A stretch of DNA of 64,000 nt from Dactylosporangium fulvum (GTDB lineage Bacteria > Actinomycetota > Actinomycetes > Mycobacteriales > Micromonosporaceae), in NCBI RefSeq assembly GCF_025137375.1, contig NZ_CP073720.1, forward strand, positions 5,480,501 to 5,544,500, read 5' to 3'. This document shows, piece after piece, positions 1-7,720 of the stretch. The notes beneath the pieces are model-generated. The model was not told the DNA's origin. It did no database searches and saw only the letters and a program-made list of their open reading frames with translations. The position numbers were made by a program, and so were the translations under genes. Each line of letters opens with the position of its first letter. The first letter of the stretch is position 1.

Positions 1-1085
1 GGCGTGCAGCCGGGCCCCCTCGCCGCCACCTGGCCGTGCTCCCCCACCAGGCGCACGTTCATGGCGGGGATCGGGCGGCCCGCGGTGCCGAGCCGGCGTT
101 CCCGCGGATCGTCCACGGTGGTCACCGAGATCGGGCCGGCCTCGTTCGAGCCGTAGAACTGCAGCACCGCGCAGCCGGTGCGCTCCTCGAACTCGGCGGC
201 CCGCGACAGCGGCACCCGCTCGCCGCCGGTGAACAGCACCCGCAGCGACGACAGGTCCGCGGCGGCGAACTCCGGCGCGTTGAGCAGCATGATGAACTGG
301 GCGGTCACCGCGCACAGCACGGTGACCCGGTGCTCCTCGATGAGCCGCAGCGTCTCGGCCGCGTCGAACTCGGCGGTGAGGACGGTCGGGTAGCCGTACA
401 TGGCGGGCACGACGTGGGCGCTCCACAGCCCGAAGCCGTACGGCGCGGGCAGCATGCTGGCGAACACCTCGTCGGGGCCGAACCGTCCCGCGGCGTGGGC
501 GAGCGGGCCGAAGAACTTGCGGTTGTTCATCGTCTGCCGCACGCACTTCGGCACCCCGGTCGTGCCGGAGGTCGAGTTGAGGAAGAACAGGTCGTCGGGG
601 CCGAGCCCGCGCGGCTGCTCCAGCCCGTCCGGGGGCAGCGCGTCGAGGTCGAGCAGCACGTGCCGCCGGGCGCCGCACTGCCGCGCGATCGCGGCCCCGG
701 AGCGTCCGCGGTGGACGTCCCGGGTGGCCAGGCCCGCGGCGCCGGTCGCGCGCAGCAGGTGGGTGACCTCGGCGTCGCCGGCCCGCGGGCCGATCCCGAC
801 CGTGACGAGGCCGGCCTTCTGCGCGGCGAGGTAGGCGATGTGGGTGAGTGCCCCGCCGGTGAGCAGCACGGCGAGCCGGTCGCCCGGCGCGAGGCCGCTG
901 TCCGCGTAGGACCGGGCCAGCCGCGACGACAGGTCGTCGTACTCGCCCCAGGTGAACGTGCCCTCCGGCGCCACGAACGCGACCCGGTCGCGGTCCTGGC
1001 GGGCCACGAGGCCGGCGATCGTGTCGGCGGTCCAGGCGCCGTCGGCGTAGTGGCGATCGACGGTCCGCCGGGGGAACTCAGACAC
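1..1085 (-). CDS. AMP-dependent acyl-CoA synthetase, C-terminus cut off by the window edge
   Basis: The last gene in the window of the leftward ipdF operon. About 361 codons are present from a GTG at 1085; the C-terminal part, including the A8 region and catalytic lysine, lies off the left edge. The ATP-binding P-loop reads NSTSGTTGVPK near residues 170-180 and the A5 motif QFYGSNEAG near 309-317, so this is an ANL-family carboxylate-CoA ligase. The best family guess is the benzoate/cyclohexanecarboxylate-type ligases. The start overlaps the stop of the upstream SDR by 8 bases. It would activate a carboxylic acid as the CoA thioester. It is not FadD3, which is encoded at 15153-16670, so the cluster has two ligases, perhaps for different side-chain or ring intermediates. 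The substrate is unknown. Confidence 0.85.
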   Translation of the reverse strand, partial: MSEFPRRTVDRHYADGAWTADTIAGLVARQDRDRVAFVAPEGTFTWGEYDDLSSRLARSYADSGLAPGDRLAVLLTGGALTHIAYLAAQKAGLVTVGIGPRAGDAEVTHLLRATGAAGLATRDVHRGRSGAAIARQCGARRHVLLDLDALPPDGLEQPRGLGPDDLFFLNSTSGTTGVPKCVRQTMNNRKFFGPLAHAAGRFGPDEVFASMLPAPYGFGLWSAHVVPAMYGYPTVLTAEFDAAETLRLIEEHRVTVLCAVTAQFIMLLNAPEFAAADLSSLRVLFTGGERVPLSRAAEFEERTGCAVLQFYGSNEAGPISVTTVDDPRERRLGTAGRPIPAMNVRLVGEHGQVAARGPGCT

Positions 1086-1827
1086 CGGACCCTCCGTCGA
1101 TGCGCAGCACAGCGCCCGTGGCGAACCGGGCCTCCGCGGAGCCGAGATACGCGATGGCCGCCGCGACCTCCGCCGGGTCGGCGACGGGCGGGTCCACGAG
1201 CGCCCGCCCGTGCTCGAGCAGTCGCGGATCCGGATCCGGTACCGGCTGCAGCCCCGCCTTCAGCGGCGTGTCCACGGAGCCGGGACAGACGCACGCGACC
1301 CGCACCCCGGACGGCGCGAACTCCACGGCGAGGGACCGGGTCAGCGCGACGACGCCGCCCTTCGCCGCCGAGTAGGCGGCGCTGTACCGCCAGCCGCGCA
1401 CCCCGGCGAGCGAGGCCACGTTGACGATCGCGCCGCGGGCGGCGACGAGGTGCGGCAGGGCGGCCCGGCAGACGAGGAAGGTGCCGGTGAGGTTCACGGC
1501 GAGGATCCGGTCCCACTCGGCGAGGGTCACGTCGGCGGTGTGCGCGTACGAGGCGACGCCGGCGACGTTCGCGACCAGGTCGAGCCGCCCGCCCCAGGCC
1601 GCGACCCGGTCGACGGCGGCGCGCACCGCCTCCTCGTCGCGGATGTCGCAGCGCACGCCGAGCACCCCGTCGAGCTCCCCGTCGAGCTCCCCGTCGGTGT
1701 CGACCGGCGCGGTGTCGAGGCCGGCGACGCGGGCGCCCTCCTCCAGCAGGCGCAGGACGGTGGCCCGGCCGATGCCGGAGGCCGCGCCGGTCACCAGGGC
1801 GACGCGGCCGCCGTACCGCTGCGGCAT
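1078..1827 (-). CDS. SDR family oxidoreductase
   Basis: Classical short-chain dehydrogenase of 249 aa. The cofactor loop TGAASGIG is at residues 14-21, the active-site YSAAK at 152-156, and the C-terminus is LRIDGGSGV. The usual NNAG is NVAG here. It would oxidise or reduce a hydroxyl/keto group with NAD(P)(H), plausibly a beta-hydroxyacyl-CoA or ring alcohol in steroid breakdown, since it sits inside the ipdF operon between an enoyl-CoA hydratase and an acyl-CoA ligase. The ATG at 1827 shares its A with the stop codon of the upstream gene, which fixes the start. The exact substrate cannot be read from the sequence. Confidence 0.9.
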   Translation of the reverse strand: MPQRYGGRVALVTGAASGIGRATVLRLLEEGARVAGLDTAPVDTDGELDGELDGVLGVRCDIRDEEAVRAAVDRVAAWGGRLDLVANVAGVASYAHTADVTLAEWDRILAVNLTGTFLVCRAALPHLVAARGAIVNVASLAGVRGWRYSAAYSAAKGGVVALTRSLAVEFAPSGVRVACVCPGSVDTPLKAGLQPVPDPDPRLLEHGRALVDPPVADPAEVAAAIAYLGSAEARFATGAVLRIDGGSGV

Positions 1828-2672
1828 CAGCGCGCGCCGTCGCGCATGGACCGGGCGTCGTGGCCGGCGAGGGAGTCGGTGCCGATCTCGGCGTTGTGGG
1901 CGTGGGCGACGTGGTGCAGGCCGAACACCGAGTCCATCCCGGCGCGCAGGCCCATCAGGTCCTCGGCCTGGTTGACCGCCTTCTTGGTCAGCGCCAGGCC
2001 GAGGCGCGGCATCTGCGCGATCCGCCGGGCGATGTCCATCGTGGACGTCTCCAGCTCGTCGCGGGGCACGACCCGGTTCACCATGCCGAGGGCCAGGGCC
2101 CGCTGGGCGTCGACGCGCTCGCCGAGGAACAGGAACTCCTTGGCGAAGCGCGGGCCCATGACCCACGGGTGGGCGAAGTACTCGACGCCGGGGATGCCCA
2201 TCTTCACGACCGGGTCCGCGAAGAACGCGTCGTCGGCGGCGACGACGAGGTCGCAGCACCAGGCGAGCATCAGGCCACCGGCGATGCAGGCGCCCTGGAC
2301 CATGGCGATCGTCGGCTTCGGCAGCTCCCGCCAGCGGCGGCACATCCCGAGGTACACCTCGGACTCGCGGGCGAAGCGGCTCTCCGCGCCGGGCTTGCCG
2401 ACGTGGTCCCACCACAGCCCGGCCCGCCGCTCGAACGTGGTGTCGATGTCCCGGCCGGGGGTGCCGATGTCGTGGCCGGCGGAGAAGTGCTTGCCCGCGC
2501 CGGCGAGCACGACGACCTTGACGTCGTCGTCCTCGGCGGCGCGGTAGAACGCGTCGTCGAGCGCGTACGTCATCTTCGAGTTCTGGGCGTTGCGGTACTG
2601 CGGCCGGTGCATCGTCACGACGGCGACGGGACCGTCGGTGCGGTACAGCACGACCTCCTCTTCATCGCTCAT
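1827..2672 (-). CDS. Crotonase-family enoyl-CoA hydratase/isomerase
   Basis: 281 aa. The crotonase oxyanion-hole segments are visible: AGKHFSAGHDI in the first third and GACIAGGLMLAWCCDLV in the middle. It belongs to the same superfamily as EchA20 (encoded four genes upstream in this operon) but is clearly a different paralogue. The likely reaction is hydration of an enoyl-CoA made by the acyl-CoA dehydrogenase pair encoded just upstream. ATG at 2672 is preferred because it overlaps the stop of the upstream dehydrogenase gene by four bases (ATGA), as elsewhere in the operon. Function within HIP or side-chain beta-oxidation is inferred from position. Confidence 0.9.
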   Translation of the reverse strand: MSDEEEVVLYRTDGPVAVVTMHRPQYRNAQNSKMTYALDDAFYRAAEDDDVKVVVLAGAGKHFSAGHDIGTPGRDIDTTFERRAGLWWDHVGKPGAESRFARESEVYLGMCRRWRELPKPTIAMVQGACIAGGLMLAWCCDLVVAADDAFFADPVVKMGIPGVEYFAHPWVMGPRFAKEFLFLGERVDAQRALALGMVNRVVPRDELETSTMDIARRIAQMPRLGLALTKKAVNQAEDLMGLRAGMDSVFGLHHVAHAHNAEIGTDSLAGHDARSMRDGAR

Positions 2673-3595
2673 GACGATGTCTCCTTCAGGTCGAGGGATG
2701 TGGCGAGCCGGTCGAGGCGGGCTCCGGTGTCGCAGGACGCCTCCAGGGCCCAGGCGCGTTTGGCGTAGCGGTGCAGCTCGTACTCGACGGTGTAGCCGAT
2801 CGCGCCGTGGCACTGGATCGCGGCGCGGCTCACCGCGTGCGCCGCGTCGGCGGCGAGGACGACGGCACCGTCGACGGCCCGCTCGGCGTCCACGTCGTGT
2901 TCCATCGCCCAGGCCGCGGCGAGCACGGACGGCGCGGCGAACTCCAGCGCGAGGGTCGCGTCGGCGAGGTGGTGCTTGACGGCCTGGAAGCTGCCGACCG
3001 GGGCGCCGAACTGGTGGCGCTGCCTGACGTAGCCGACGGTGAGGTCGAGCATGCGCCGGCCGAGACCGATCAGCTCGGCGGCGGCCGCGAGCCCGGCGCG
3101 CCGGGCGGCCGCGGCGACGAGGGCGGGGTCGTCGGTGAGCGGGGCCGCGCCGGTCGAGGCGGCGCCGAGGACGGCGGCGAGGGTGGTGTCCACGGTGGAC
3201 ACCGGCGCGCCGGCGGCCGGTCCGAGCCGGGCGACGCCGCCGTCGAGGTGCAGGACCAGGTCGGCGTGGCCGCCGAACGGGGTGAGCCCGCCCGGACCGG
3301 CCAGCGCGATCCGGGTGCGCCCGGCCACCACGTCCGCGAGCCTGGGATCGTCCGTCGCGGCCAGCAGGGGTGCCGCGACGAACGCCGTCGCCGACACCGG
3401 GTGCGGGACCGCGGCGGCCCCCACCTCCTCCAGGACCGCCACCAGGTCGGTCTCGGCGAGCCCCAGGCCGTCCCGTTCCGCCGGGACCAGTGCGCCGAAC
3501 AACCCCAGCTCCGCGAGGGCGTCCCAGCCTTTCGACAGCGGCTCCCGGACGGCGTCGCGGAACGCCAACTGGTCCTCGGTCAACGCGAACCGCAC
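2669..3595 (-). CDS. Short acyl-CoA dehydrogenase subunit (FadE33/FadE32 type)
   Basis: 308 aa, much shorter than ordinary acyl-CoA dehydrogenases (about 380 aa). The C-terminal helical domain is intact: RQRHQFGAPVGSFQAVKHHLAD near residue 190 and QCHGAIGYTVEYELHRYAKR near 262-281. Short ACADs of this sort in actinobacterial steroid clusters pair with a full-length partner as alpha2-beta2 enzymes (established for ChsE and FadE31-33-type proteins). The partner here is probably the 383-386 aa ACAD encoded directly upstream. Together they would desaturate a bulky acyl-CoA and pass electrons to ETF. Assignment to FadE33 rather than FadE32 is tentative. Confidence 0.88.
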   Translation of the reverse strand: MRFALTEDQLAFRDAVREPLSKGWDALAELGLFGALVPAERDGLGLAETDLVAVLEEVGAAAVPHPVSATAFVAAPLLAATDDPRLADVVAGRTRIALAGPGGLTPFGGHADLVLHLDGGVARLGPAAGAPVSTVDTTLAAVLGAASTGAAPLTDDPALVAAAARRAGLAAAAELIGLGRRMLDLTVGYVRQRHQFGAPVGSFQAVKHHLADATLALEFAAPSVLAAAWAMEHDVDAERAVDGAVVLAADAAHAVSRAAIQCHGAIGYTVEYELHRYAKRAWALEASCDTGARLDRLATSLDLKETSS

Positions 3596-3608
3596 GGTTG
3601 CGCTCCCC

Positions 3609-4769
3609 TCACGCCCTGGGCAGGCCGAGCACCCGCTCGGCGACGATGTTGCGCTGGATCTCGTTGGTGCCGGCGTAGATCGGGCCGGCGAGCGAGAACT
3701 GGAAGCCGCGGGTCCACGGCGAGTCGAGGATCGCGCCGGCGCCGAGCAGCTCCAGGGCGATCTCGTGCAGGTCGATGTCGAGCCGCGACCAGAACAGCTT
3801 GTTGAGGCTCGACCGCGCCCCCGGCGGCCGGCCCTCGACGAGCCCGGTCACCTGGTGCAGCGTGAACAGCTGGTACGCGCGGGCGCCGAGCCACGCGCGG
3901 GTGACGCGTTCCCGGGTAGCGGGCCGCAGCCGGTCCCGCTGCGCCGCCGCGAGCGCGACGAGCCGCTCGGCGGTGTGCAGGAACCGCCCCGGTGAGCGCA
4001 GGGTCAGGCCGCGCTCCGACCCGGTGGTCGCCATCGCGACCGGCCAGCCCTGCCCCACCTCGCCGAGCACCGCCGACGACGGCACGAACACGTCGTCGAA
4101 GAACACCTCGGCGAAGCCCTCGTCGCCGTCGAGTCGGCCGAAACCGCGCACGGTCACGCCGTCGGTGTCGAGGGGGACGAGGAAGTACGTGAGGCCGCGG
4201 TGGCGGGGCGCGTCCGGGTCGGTGCGGAACAGCCCGAACAGGTGCGTGCAGAACGCGCCGCGGGTGGTCCAGGTCTTCTGCCCGGAGAGGCGCCAGCCGC
4301 CGTCGACCGGCACCGCCCGGCTGCTGATCGCGGCGAGGTCGCTGCCGGCGCCCGGCTCGGACCAGCCCTGGCACCAGAGGTCCTCGGCGGCCGCCATCCG
4401 GGGCAGCAGGGTGTCCTGCTGCTCGGGGGTGCCGAACTCGAACAGCGTCGGCGCGAGCAGGAAGATGCCGTTCTGCGTGACCCGCTGCGGCGCACCCGCC
4501 GCGTAGTACTCCTCCTCGAAGATCAGCCACTCCCACAGCGACGCGTCGCGCCCGCCGTACCGCTCGGGCCAGGACACGACGGCCCAGCGTGCGTCGAAGA
4601 GCCGCCGCTCCCACTCCAGGTGCGCGGCGAAGCCCTCCCGGGTGTCGCCGGACGGCAGCGGGGTGGCCGGGACGTTGGCGCGAAGCCACGCCCGGGCCTC
4701 CGCCCGGAACGCGGCCTCGGCCGGGGTGTCGGTCAGGTCCACACCGGACACGGTGCTCACGCCGCTCAC
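3609..4769 (-). CDS. Acyl-CoA dehydrogenase, full-length subunit (FadE31 type)
   Basis: Full-length ACAD of about 386 aa. LWCQGWSEPGAGSDLA (FAD/acyl pocket), GQKTWTTRGAF and the C-terminal IYAGTNEIQRNIVAERVLG are clear. The position that carries the catalytic Glu in MCAD-type enzymes (YEGT) is Ala here (YAGT), as in other steroid-type FadE proteins, where the base lies elsewhere or in the partner subunit. GTG at 4769 is chosen because it gives a GTGA overlap with the echA20 stop; GTG at 4760 is the alternative. It is the likely partner of the short subunit at 2669-3595. Role: a dehydrogenation step in degradation of HIP or a methyl-branched product. Confidence 0.9.
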   Translation of the reverse strand: MSGVSTVSGVDLTDTPAEAAFRAEARAWLRANVPATPLPSGDTREGFAAHLEWERRLFDARWAVVSWPERYGGRDASLWEWLIFEEEYYAAGAPQRVTQNGIFLLAPTLFEFGTPEQQDTLLPRMAAAEDLWCQGWSEPGAGSDLAAISSRAVPVDGGWRLSGQKTWTTRGAFCTHLFGLFRTDPDAPRHRGLTYFLVPLDTDGVTVRGFGRLDGDEGFAEVFFDDVFVPSSAVLGEVGQGWPVAMATTGSERGLTLRSPGRFLHTAERLVALAAAQRDRLRPATRERVTRAWLGARAYQLFTLHQVTGLVEGRPPGARSSLNKLFWSRLDIDLHEIALELLGAGAILDSPWTRGFQFSLAGPIYAGTNEIQRNIVAERVLGLPRA

Positions 4770-5500
4770 CGCCCGAAGTCGTCGCGGACCTTGTCGGCGA
4801 CGCCGGTGAGGTTGAGCTCGAAGGTGAAGCCCTGCTCGAAGCGGTAGCTGCGCTTCGGATCCCAGGGGTCGATGCCGTTGAGCGACTCCTTCGCGGCGCG
4901 GATGACGGCCGGGTCCTTCGCGGCGATGTCGTGCGCGACGGCGAAGGCGGCGGCGCGCAGCTCCTCGCGCGGGACAACCCGCAGGACCGAGCCGAACGCG
5001 TGCAGCTCGGCGGCGGTCGCGGTCGCCGACGTGTACATCATGGCGCGCATCTTGTGCTGCGGCACGAGCCGCGCCAGGTGGGTCGCCGCGCCCAGCGCGC
5101 CCCGGTCGACCTCCGGCAGCCCGAACGTCGCGTCGTCGCTGGCGACGATGACGTCGGCGTTGCCGACGAGGCCGATCCCGCCGCCGAGGCAGAAGCCCTG
5201 GACCGCCGCGACGACCGGCACCGGGCAGTCGTAGACGGCGGCGAACGCGGCCGCGCAGCCCTTGTTCACCCCGACCAGCGCCGCGAAGCCCGTCGCCGCC
5301 TGCAGCTCCTTGATGTCGACGCCGGCGTTGAAGCCGCGGCCCCCGGCCCGCAGCACGACCGCGCGGACCGCCGGGTCGGCGCCGGCGTCGTGCAGCGCGG
5401 ACGCGAGGTCGAACCAGCCCTTGACCGGCAACGCGTTCACCGGCGGGTTGTCCATGACGATCTCCGCCACGCCCCGGTCGTCCACTGTGGACTCGATCAT
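4766..5500 (-). CDS. echA20: EchA20, ring-opening crotonase of HIP catabolism
   Basis: 244 aa crotonase-fold protein. The segments GRGFNAGVDIKELQ, VQGFCLGGGIGLVGNADVIV and FGLPEVDRGALGAATHLARL, and the tail EQGFTFELNLTGVAD, are those I know from mycobacterial EchA20. EchA20 hydrolytically opens the D ring of HIEC-CoA to give COCHEA-CoA (established for M. tuberculosis). ATG at 5500 overlaps the upstream MaoC-type gene by four bases. Its presence with IpdAB, IpdC, IpdF, FadE30, FadA6 and FadD3 identifies the pathway of this region. Confidence in the family is high; activity on the same substrate is inferred. Confidence 0.92.
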   Translation of the reverse strand: MIESTVDDRGVAEIVMDNPPVNALPVKGWFDLASALHDAGADPAVRAVVLRAGGRGFNAGVDIKELQAATGFAALVGVNKGCAAAFAAVYDCPVPVVAAVQGFCLGGGIGLVGNADVIVASDDATFGLPEVDRGALGAATHLARLVPQHKMRAMMYTSATATAAELHAFGSVLRVVPREELRAAAFAVAHDIAAKDPAVIRAAKESLNGIDPWDPKRSYRFEQGFTFELNLTGVADKVRDDFGR

Positions 5501-5886
5501 GCCGTCTTCCCATCGGTCGCGAAGGTCGCCCAGCCGTACACGGCTACCGTGCCGTCCTGGGTGGTGCAGGTCATTTCCAGGTCCACGAGGTCCTCGTCGC
5601 CGGCCCGGCGGCGGCGCACCTCAACGCCGTCGCAGGTGACGGTGTCGCCGGGGAACACCTGGGCGGCGAACCGGACACGGAAGCCGCGCACGTTCGCCGC
5701 GCCGTACCGGTCGGTGGCCCACGTGGCGAGGAACCCGGCCTGGAGCATGCCGAGCGCCAGCGGCGCCTTCATCCCGGCCGCGCGGGCGAACTCCTCGTCG
5801 TGGTGGATCGGGTTGAAGTCGCCGGACGCGCCCTGGTACCGGACCAGGTCGGTGCGCGTCAGCGGCCCGACGGTGAAGGCGGTCAT
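5497..5886 (-). CDS. MaoC-like (R)-enoyl-CoA hydratase, catalytic subunit
   Basis: 129 aa single hot-dog domain. The R-hydratase motif is complete: GDFNPIHHDEEFARAAG (Asp and His in the DxNPxHxD pattern) near residues 21-37. It overlaps by four bases the gene for a second hot-dog protein (5883-6308), which has no such motif. A catalytic plus non-catalytic pair is the known arrangement of heteromeric MaoC hydratases such as ChsH1/ChsH2 and HadAB. It would hydrate an enoyl-CoA too bulky for crotonases. A MaoC pair is not part of the classical KstR2 gene set as I know it, so its substrate here is an open point. Confidence 0.88.
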   Translation of the reverse strand: MTAFTVGPLTRTDLVRYQGASGDFNPIHHDEEFARAAGMKAPLALGMLQAGFLATWATDRYGAANVRGFRVRFAAQVFPGDTVTCDGVEVRRRRAGDEDLVDLEMTCTTQDGTVAVYGWATFATDGKTA

Positions 5887-6308
5887 GCGGTCTCGACCCC
5901 CGTCAGGCGGGCGGTGGCGACGAGCCGGCCGGTCTCGTCGTGGAACTCGGTCACCATGACCGCGAAGGTGAGCGTGCCGCTGCGGCCCTCCTTGCGGGTC
6001 ACCGACTCGATCCGGGAGCGGCCGGTCAGCCGCGTGCCGGCGCGTGGCGGCGGGCCGTGGAAGACGTACTCCTGCTCGGCGTGCAGTCCCTTGCGCTGGT
6101 CCATCGCGACGGCCTCCCACGGGTCGCTCGGACCGGACTGCCAGAAGAAAGCGGTGGTGAGGAACGTCGGCGGCACCACCGGCCGCTCCGCCTCCAGGTA
6201 GTCGGGGTTCTGCGAGCGGACGGCACGCGCGAACTCGCGGATCTTGCCGCGCTCGACGTCGAGGGTGAACGGCTCGCCCACCCTGCCGGCGGCGCTGTCG
6301 TCGACCAT
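5883..6308 (-). CDS. MaoC N-terminal-type hot-dog protein, partner hydratase subunit
   Basis: 141 aa. It resembles the FAS1-like/MaoC N-terminal dehydratase domain: RSQNPDYLEAERPVVPPTFLTTAFFW at the start and LHAEQEYVFHGPPPRAGTRL in the middle. The catalytic D/H hydratase motif is absent. It is therefore probably the substrate-binding partner of the 129 aa MaoC protein encoded next, with which it overlaps by four bases. ATG at 6308 lies 11 bases after the ipdF stop, so the genes are co-transcribed from the ipdF promoter. Confidence 0.85.
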   Translation of the reverse strand: MVDDSAAGRVGEPFTLDVERGKIREFARAVRSQNPDYLEAERPVVPPTFLTTAFFWQSGPSDPWEAVAMDQRKGLHAEQEYVFHGPPPRAGTRLTGRSRIESVTRKEGRSGTLTFAVMVTEFHDETGRLVATARLTGVETA

Positions 6309-6319
6309 GTCCGGTTCCT

Positions 6320-7072
6320 TTACGGGTGCTGGCTGCTGACGGAGACGACCTCGCCCGTCATGTACGAGCTGTACTCGCTGGCGAGGAACACGATCACGTT
6401 CGCGACCTCCCAGGGCTCGGCCGGCCGGCCGAACGCCTCGCGCCCGGCCAGCTCGGTGAGGAGCTCCTCCGTGGTGACCTTGGCGAGGTGCGGGTGCATC
6501 GCCAGGCTGGGTGCCACGGCGTTGACCCGCACCCCGGACCTGGCCGCCTCGACGGCGGAGCAGCGGGTGAGCGCCATGACCCCGGCCTTCGCCGCGGCGT
6601 AGTGCGCCTGCCCCTCCTGCGCCCGCCAGCCGATGACCGAGGCGTTGTTGACCACCACGCCGCGGCCGCGCGGGATCATGTGCCGCAGCGCGGCCCGGGT
6701 GCAGCGGAAGGTGCCGGTGAGCGTGACGTCGAGGACGGTGCTCCACTGTTCGTCGGTCATGTCGACGACGTTGGCGGTTCCGCCCAGCCCGGCGTTGTTC
6801 ACCAGGACGTCGAGGCCGCCGAAGCGCTCGGTGACGGCGTCGAAGAGGTGCTGCACCTGCGCCTCGTCCGTGACGTCACAGGGCACCGCGAACGCGCCGA
6901 TGCGCTCGGCGGTCTCGGCGAGCCTGCGCTCGTGCCGGTCGCTGATCGCGACGGTCGCGCCCTCCTCGACGCACCGCTCGGCGGTGGCGAAGCCGATGCC
7001 GGTTCCGGCGGCGGCGGTCACGAGCACGGTCCGTCCTTCGAGCAGGCCGTGCCCACGGGTCCTGGTCGTCAT
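6320..7072 (-). CDS. ipdF: IpdF, SDR of HIP catabolism
   Basis: 250 aa SDR. The cofactor loop is AAAGTGIG; VVNNASVIGWRAQEGQAHYAAAKAGVMALTR covers the active site (YAAAK), and the protein ends VVSVSSQHP, a tail I recognise from mycobacterial IpdF (Rv3559c). IpdF interconverts the 5-hydroxy and 5-keto forms in the HIP branch. This is the first gene of the leftward operon. A TAGAGT element at 7079-7084 ends six bases before the ATG at 7072 and is directly attached to the KstR2-type box at 7084-7101. The gene is therefore probably translated from a leaderless transcript repressed by the TetR regulator encoded at 10542. Confidence 0.9.
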   Translation of the reverse strand: MTTRTRGHGLLEGRTVLVTAAAGTGIGFATAERCVEEGATVAISDRHERRLAETAERIGAFAVPCDVTDEAQVQHLFDAVTERFGGLDVLVNNAGLGGTANVVDMTDEQWSTVLDVTLTGTFRCTRAALRHMIPRGRGVVVNNASVIGWRAQEGQAHYAAAKAGVMALTRCSAVEAARSGVRVNAVAPSLAMHPHLAKVTTEELLTELAGREAFGRPAEPWEVANVIVFLASEYSSYMTGEVVSVSSQHP

Positions 7073-7083
7073 GACCTCACTCT

Positions 7084-7101
7084 ACCAAGCGCTTGTTTGG
7101 T
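7084..7101. promoter_or_regulatory. KstR2-type operator upstream of ipdF
   Basis: ACCAAGCGCTTGTTTGGT. Bases 7084-7097 match the published KstR2 motif AnCAAGnnCTTGnT exactly. On the minus strand the box runs straight into the TAGAGT -10 element (7079-7084) of ipdF, so bound repressor would cover the promoter. It sits between the paaY-like stop codon and ipdF. Confidence 0.85.
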
Positions 7102-7102
7102 T

Positions 7103-7720
7103 TCATAGGGGCGTCGTGTTCCTCGCCTGATCGAGCGGGACGGCGGCGGACACGGAGGTCGGCAGGACCGGGCGGTCCGGCTCGGCCTCCGTCAGGGGCC
7201 GCACCTCGTGCAGGGAGGTCAGGCACCGGGCCGCCAGCTGCTGGTACACCTTCGTGCCGTTGGCCTTCCAGGCCAGCTCCTGCGGCGTCAGCTCACGCAC
7301 CACCCGCGCCGGTGCGCCGGCGACCAGCGTCCGCGACGGCACCACGAAGCCCGACCGGACGAACGAGTGCGCCGACACGAACGCGAACGCTCCCACCTGC
7401 ACGTCGTCCATCACCACGGCGTTCATGCCGATGAGCACGCCGGGCTCGGTGACGCAGCCGTGCAGCACCGCGCCGTGGCCGACGTGACCGTCGCGGCCGA
7501 GGACCGCCACGGTGCCCGGGAAGGTATGGAACACGCAGCCGTCCTGGAAGTTCGATCCCTCCTCCAGGACGATCCGGCCGAAGTCGCCGCGCAGGCTGGC
7601 GAAGGGGCCGACGTAACAGTGCGGCCCGACGTGGACGTCGCCGATGAGGACGGCGGTCGGATGGACGTACGCCGTCGGGTGCACGACCGGCACGACCCCG
7701 TCGATCGTGTAGGCCGGCAT
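7103..7720 (-). CDS. PaaY-like hexapeptide-repeat protein (gamma-carbonic-anhydrase fold)
   Basis: 205 aa left-handed beta-helix protein. It has YVHPTAVLIGDVHVG, SLRGDFGRIVLEEGSN, GHVGHGAVLHGC and LIGMNAVVMDD repeats, then RELTPQELAWKANGTKVYQ and a C-terminal helix; this layout matches PaaY of phenylacetate catabolism. PaaY is a thioesterase that removes dead-end hydroxylated CoA thioesters (established). Here the gene is the last of the ipdABC operon: its ATG overlaps the ipdC stop by one base. A repair or CoA-salvage role for ring-cleavage intermediates is a reasonable inference. Carbonic anhydrase activity is the alternative. Metal-binding histidines of the family appear present (GHVGHGAVLHG). 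Confidence 0.88.
   Translation of the reverse strand: MPAYTIDGVVPVVHPTAYVHPTAVLIGDVHVGPHCYVGPFASLRGDFGRIVLEEGSNFQDGCVFHTFPGTVAVLGRDGHVGHGAVLHGCVTEPGVLIGMNAVVMDDVQVGAFAFVSAHSFVRSGFVVPSRTLVAGAPARVVRELTPQELAWKANGTKVYQQLAARCLTSLHEVRPLTEAEPDRPVLPTSVSAAVPLDQARNTTPL

Noticed and set aside
3190..3210. Short palindromes TCCAC(N)GTGGA at about 3195, 5482 and 12487
   Set aside because: At 3195 and 5482 they are within coding sequence and come from codons for Ser-Thr-Val-Asp; they show no link to promoters.
7103..7720. Annotation as plain carbonic anhydrase
   Set aside because: The fold is shared, but the C-terminal helix region and operon place favour the PaaY thioesterase group.
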